In this document: positions 62,635 to 64,000 of the stretch, piece by piece | How the letters are laid out: each line of letters begins with the position of its first letter | How positions within the stretch are numbered: position 1 is the first letter of the stretch | NCBI RefSeq assembly: GCF_003028855.1 | Contig: NZ_CP028324.1 | Span: 3,782,001 to 3,846,000, forward strand | DNA length: 64,000 nt | Direction of reading: 5' to 3' | Source of the DNA: Pseudoduganella armeniaca | GTDB lineage: Bacteria; Pseudomonadota; Gammaproteobacteria; Burkholderiales; Burkholderiaceae_D | The notes under the pieces: model-generated | Database searches by the model: none | The model's input: only the letters and a program-made list of their open reading frames with translations | What the model was told of the DNA's origin: nothing | Translations under genes and position numbers: made by a program

Positions 62635-64000
62635 TCAGCGGATGCGCCGCCGCATGCGCCGCCGGCCCCACCACAGGCCCACCAGGAACAGCAGGATCGC
62701 CAGCACGAACAGCAGCGCCAGCAGCCGGGCCTGGCCGGCCGCCCCCGTGCCAGCGCCCAGCACGGCAGCCAGCGCCGGCGGCAGCGGTTCCTCGATGGCG
62801 CCGGCGTCGCAGCGGCCCCGCTGCAGCCGCGCCCGTCCGAACAGGTCGACGCTCGCCACCAGCGGGTGGCTGGTACACAGCGTCGTCACGCCGCTGTCGC
62901 GGGCAGCGCTGGCCAGGCCAGGCCGGTAGTCGCCGTCCAGCCGCGGGTCCCGCGCGCCGGCGCTGCCGCCGCAATCGCTGCCCGGATATTGCAGGTTGCC
63001 GCCCAGGCTGCTCGCAGCCATCCCCGGCGCACACTGGAAGCCGCCGTTGCGCAGCAGGATCGTATTGCCCAGCCGGATAGTCGCCGGCGCGCCGGCATGG
63101 CCCGCCACGCCACCGGCCGGGTTATCGGCAACGGTCGTATTGACCAGCATCACCCGGGCGGCATTGATTGCGCCGGTAGGCCCGGCCGGGCCGTTGCGGG
63201 CAACCAGTGCGTTGCCGAGTTCCACGGCCGCCGCGCCCGCCGCAATTGCCGGCCCCCGCGCTGCCACGTTGTCGACCAGGATGGCCCGCGCCAGCGCCAG
63301 CGTGTCCGCCGGTGCCGCGGCGGTATCGGCGGCCAACCCGGCCAGCACGCCATCGAACGGCGCCGGCAGGGCCAGCGCCTGCCACCCGGCGATGGCGCCC
63401 CCGTCGTTGTCCCGGAACAGCACCTGTTCGCCCTCCACCCGGCCGGCGAACAGCAGCGCCCCGCCGCCAAGCGCCGCGGCGTTGCGGCGGAACCGGGTGC
63501 GCGACAAGGCAAGCCCCGGCTGGCCCGTCCACGCTTCCTCGCTCCAGGGATTGAGAAGCGGCGCCCGGCCCCACGAGAGCAGCGCTGCGCCGGCACGCGC
63601 CCGGTTGCCCTCGAACAGGCTGTCTTCGATGCGCAGCCGCGTGCCCAGCGCCTGGATGGCGCCACCGAAGCCCGCGGCGGCATTGTTGCGGAACGTCGTT
63701 TGCGCCAGCGTCGCATCGCAGCGCACCAGGGTCAGCGCGCCGCCACAGCAGCCCCACGCGGCGCCCCACTGCGCGGGCGGCGTGCCGTTGCCGTCGAAGC
63801 GGGTGCGGCGGATCGTCACCACCGCATCCGTCAGCAGCAAGGGGTGCGGTTGCCGGCAAACGTGCTGTCGACGATGGCAACGGTGCGCGCCAGCGCGCGC
63901 TGGCCGGCGATCGGCGCCGAGCCGCCGCCGATGGGGGCATCGAAGTTGCCGCTGAACGTGACGCGGCGCAGTTCGATGCGGTCGGCGCTGACGATGGTGG
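62635..64000 (-). CDS. parallel beta-helix surface protein with choice-of-anchor-Q-like end, 5' end outside window, apparent frameshift
   Basis: Reads in from the right edge. The sequence is built of right-handed beta-helix repeats (LRRVTFSGNF..., IVDSTFAGNR, LRIEDSLFEGNRA, LVNTTVADNPAG). It ends with ASVDLFGRARLQRGRCDAGAIEE, the RxxxxxxDxGAxE anchor motif. One C-terminal membrane helix (LLALLFVLAILLFLVGLWW) and an Arg-rich tail suggest processing or membrane anchoring. The frame breaks at the plus-strand GGGG of 63841-63844; one added base joins NRTP to LLLTDAVV. Probably an exported adhesin or polysaccharide-binding protein; function unknown. Confidence 0.75.
   Translation of the reverse strand, partial: HHRQRRPHRTAPRHVQRQLRCPHRRRLGADRRPARAGAHRCHRRQHVCRQPHPLLLTDAVVTIRRTRFDGNGTPPAQWGAAWGCCGGALTLVRCDATLAQTTFRNNAAAGFGGAIQALGTRLRIEDSLFEGNRARAGAALLSWGRAPLLNPWSEEAWTGQPGLALSRTRFRRNAAALGGGALLFAGRVEGEQVLFRDNDGGAIAGWQALALPAPFDGVLAGLAADTAAAPADTLALARAILVDNVAARGPAIAAGAAAVELGNALVARNGPAGPTGAINAARVMLVNTTVADNPAGGVAGHAGAPATIRLGNTILLRNGGFQCAPGMAASSLGGNLQYPGSDCGGSAGARDPRLDGDYRPGLASAARDSGVTTLCTSHPLVASVDLFGRARLQRGRCDAGAIEEPLPPALAAVLGAGTGAAGQARLLALLFVLAILLFLVGLWWGRRRMRRRIR

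Noticed and set aside
45667..63850. Programmed ribosomal frameshifting as the cause of the broken genes
   Set aside because: No slippery heptamers, downstream structures or conserved positions; the breaks fall at unrelated points in seven unrelated families.
1..64000. tRNA, rRNA or prophage modules
   Set aside because: No cloverleaf, rRNA segment, integrase or phage structural gene was recognised on either strand; a covariance-model scan was not possible here.

Overview
The window is high-GC, densely packed bacterial chromosome. The gene families (NirV-like protein, Fnr-type box, O2-independent ubiquinone genes, homogentisate dioxygenase, several TonB receptors, KGG stress proteins, flagellin) fit a betaproteobacterium of the Oxalobacteraceae (Massilia/Duganella type). 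That placement is inference from gene content; no rRNA or tRNA gene was recognised. No CRISPR array was seen.

Layout. 1-11 kb is a low-oxygen region. It holds the tail of a nirV-like gene, a SCO copper chaperone, and a class III ribonucleotide reductase whose glycyl-radical loop is a separate small ORF before nrdG. A minus-strand ubiU-ubiV-ubiT-arylpyruvate decarboxylase operon diverges from a hemerythrin/DUF2249/NnrS-like operon, and one perfect Fnr-type palindrome lies between them. 11-16 kb carries a heparinase-like lyase and a GGDEF-EAL protein. 16-30.5 kb is a minus-strand glycan-use locus: GH43, TonB receptor, LacI regulator, two ABC permeases, binding protein, GH2, GH43, GH3. 30.5-34.7 kb is a tight operon: MFS exporter, DXD-type glycosyltransferase, GNAT, PhyH-type dioxygenase. 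35-43.9 kb holds MscS, a LysR/hmgA pair around a 29-bp palindrome, a PAS histidine kinase, a Fur-box TonB receptor and small enzymes. 44-48 kb has a sugar MFS porter, a DUF455 protein and a PQQ-type sugar dehydrogenase. 48-51.2 kb has two KGG-repeat paralogues around an IS1595-family element with 25-bp perfect terminal repeats. 51.5-55.5 kb is a galactose operon (SSS symporter, galT, galK). 56-64 kb holds an M20 amidohydrolase, an OafA-type acyltransferase, an SDR, a hexapeptide acetyltransferase, a flagellin and a parallel beta-helix surface protein cut by the window edge.

Two features cut across the genes. First, at least nine intergenic sites carry relatives of one quasi-palindromic 13-mer, GGKGACTGWCMCC. 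Some are single hairpins, some are composite elements of about 110-170 bp with inverted ends, and one is a 3 x 74 bp tandem array. Second, seven genes in the right half are each broken by what looks like a missing base (eight sites), mostly in a G/C run. All shift the frame the same way, which looks more like residual sequencing error than gene decay. For those genes the full reconstructed extent is given.
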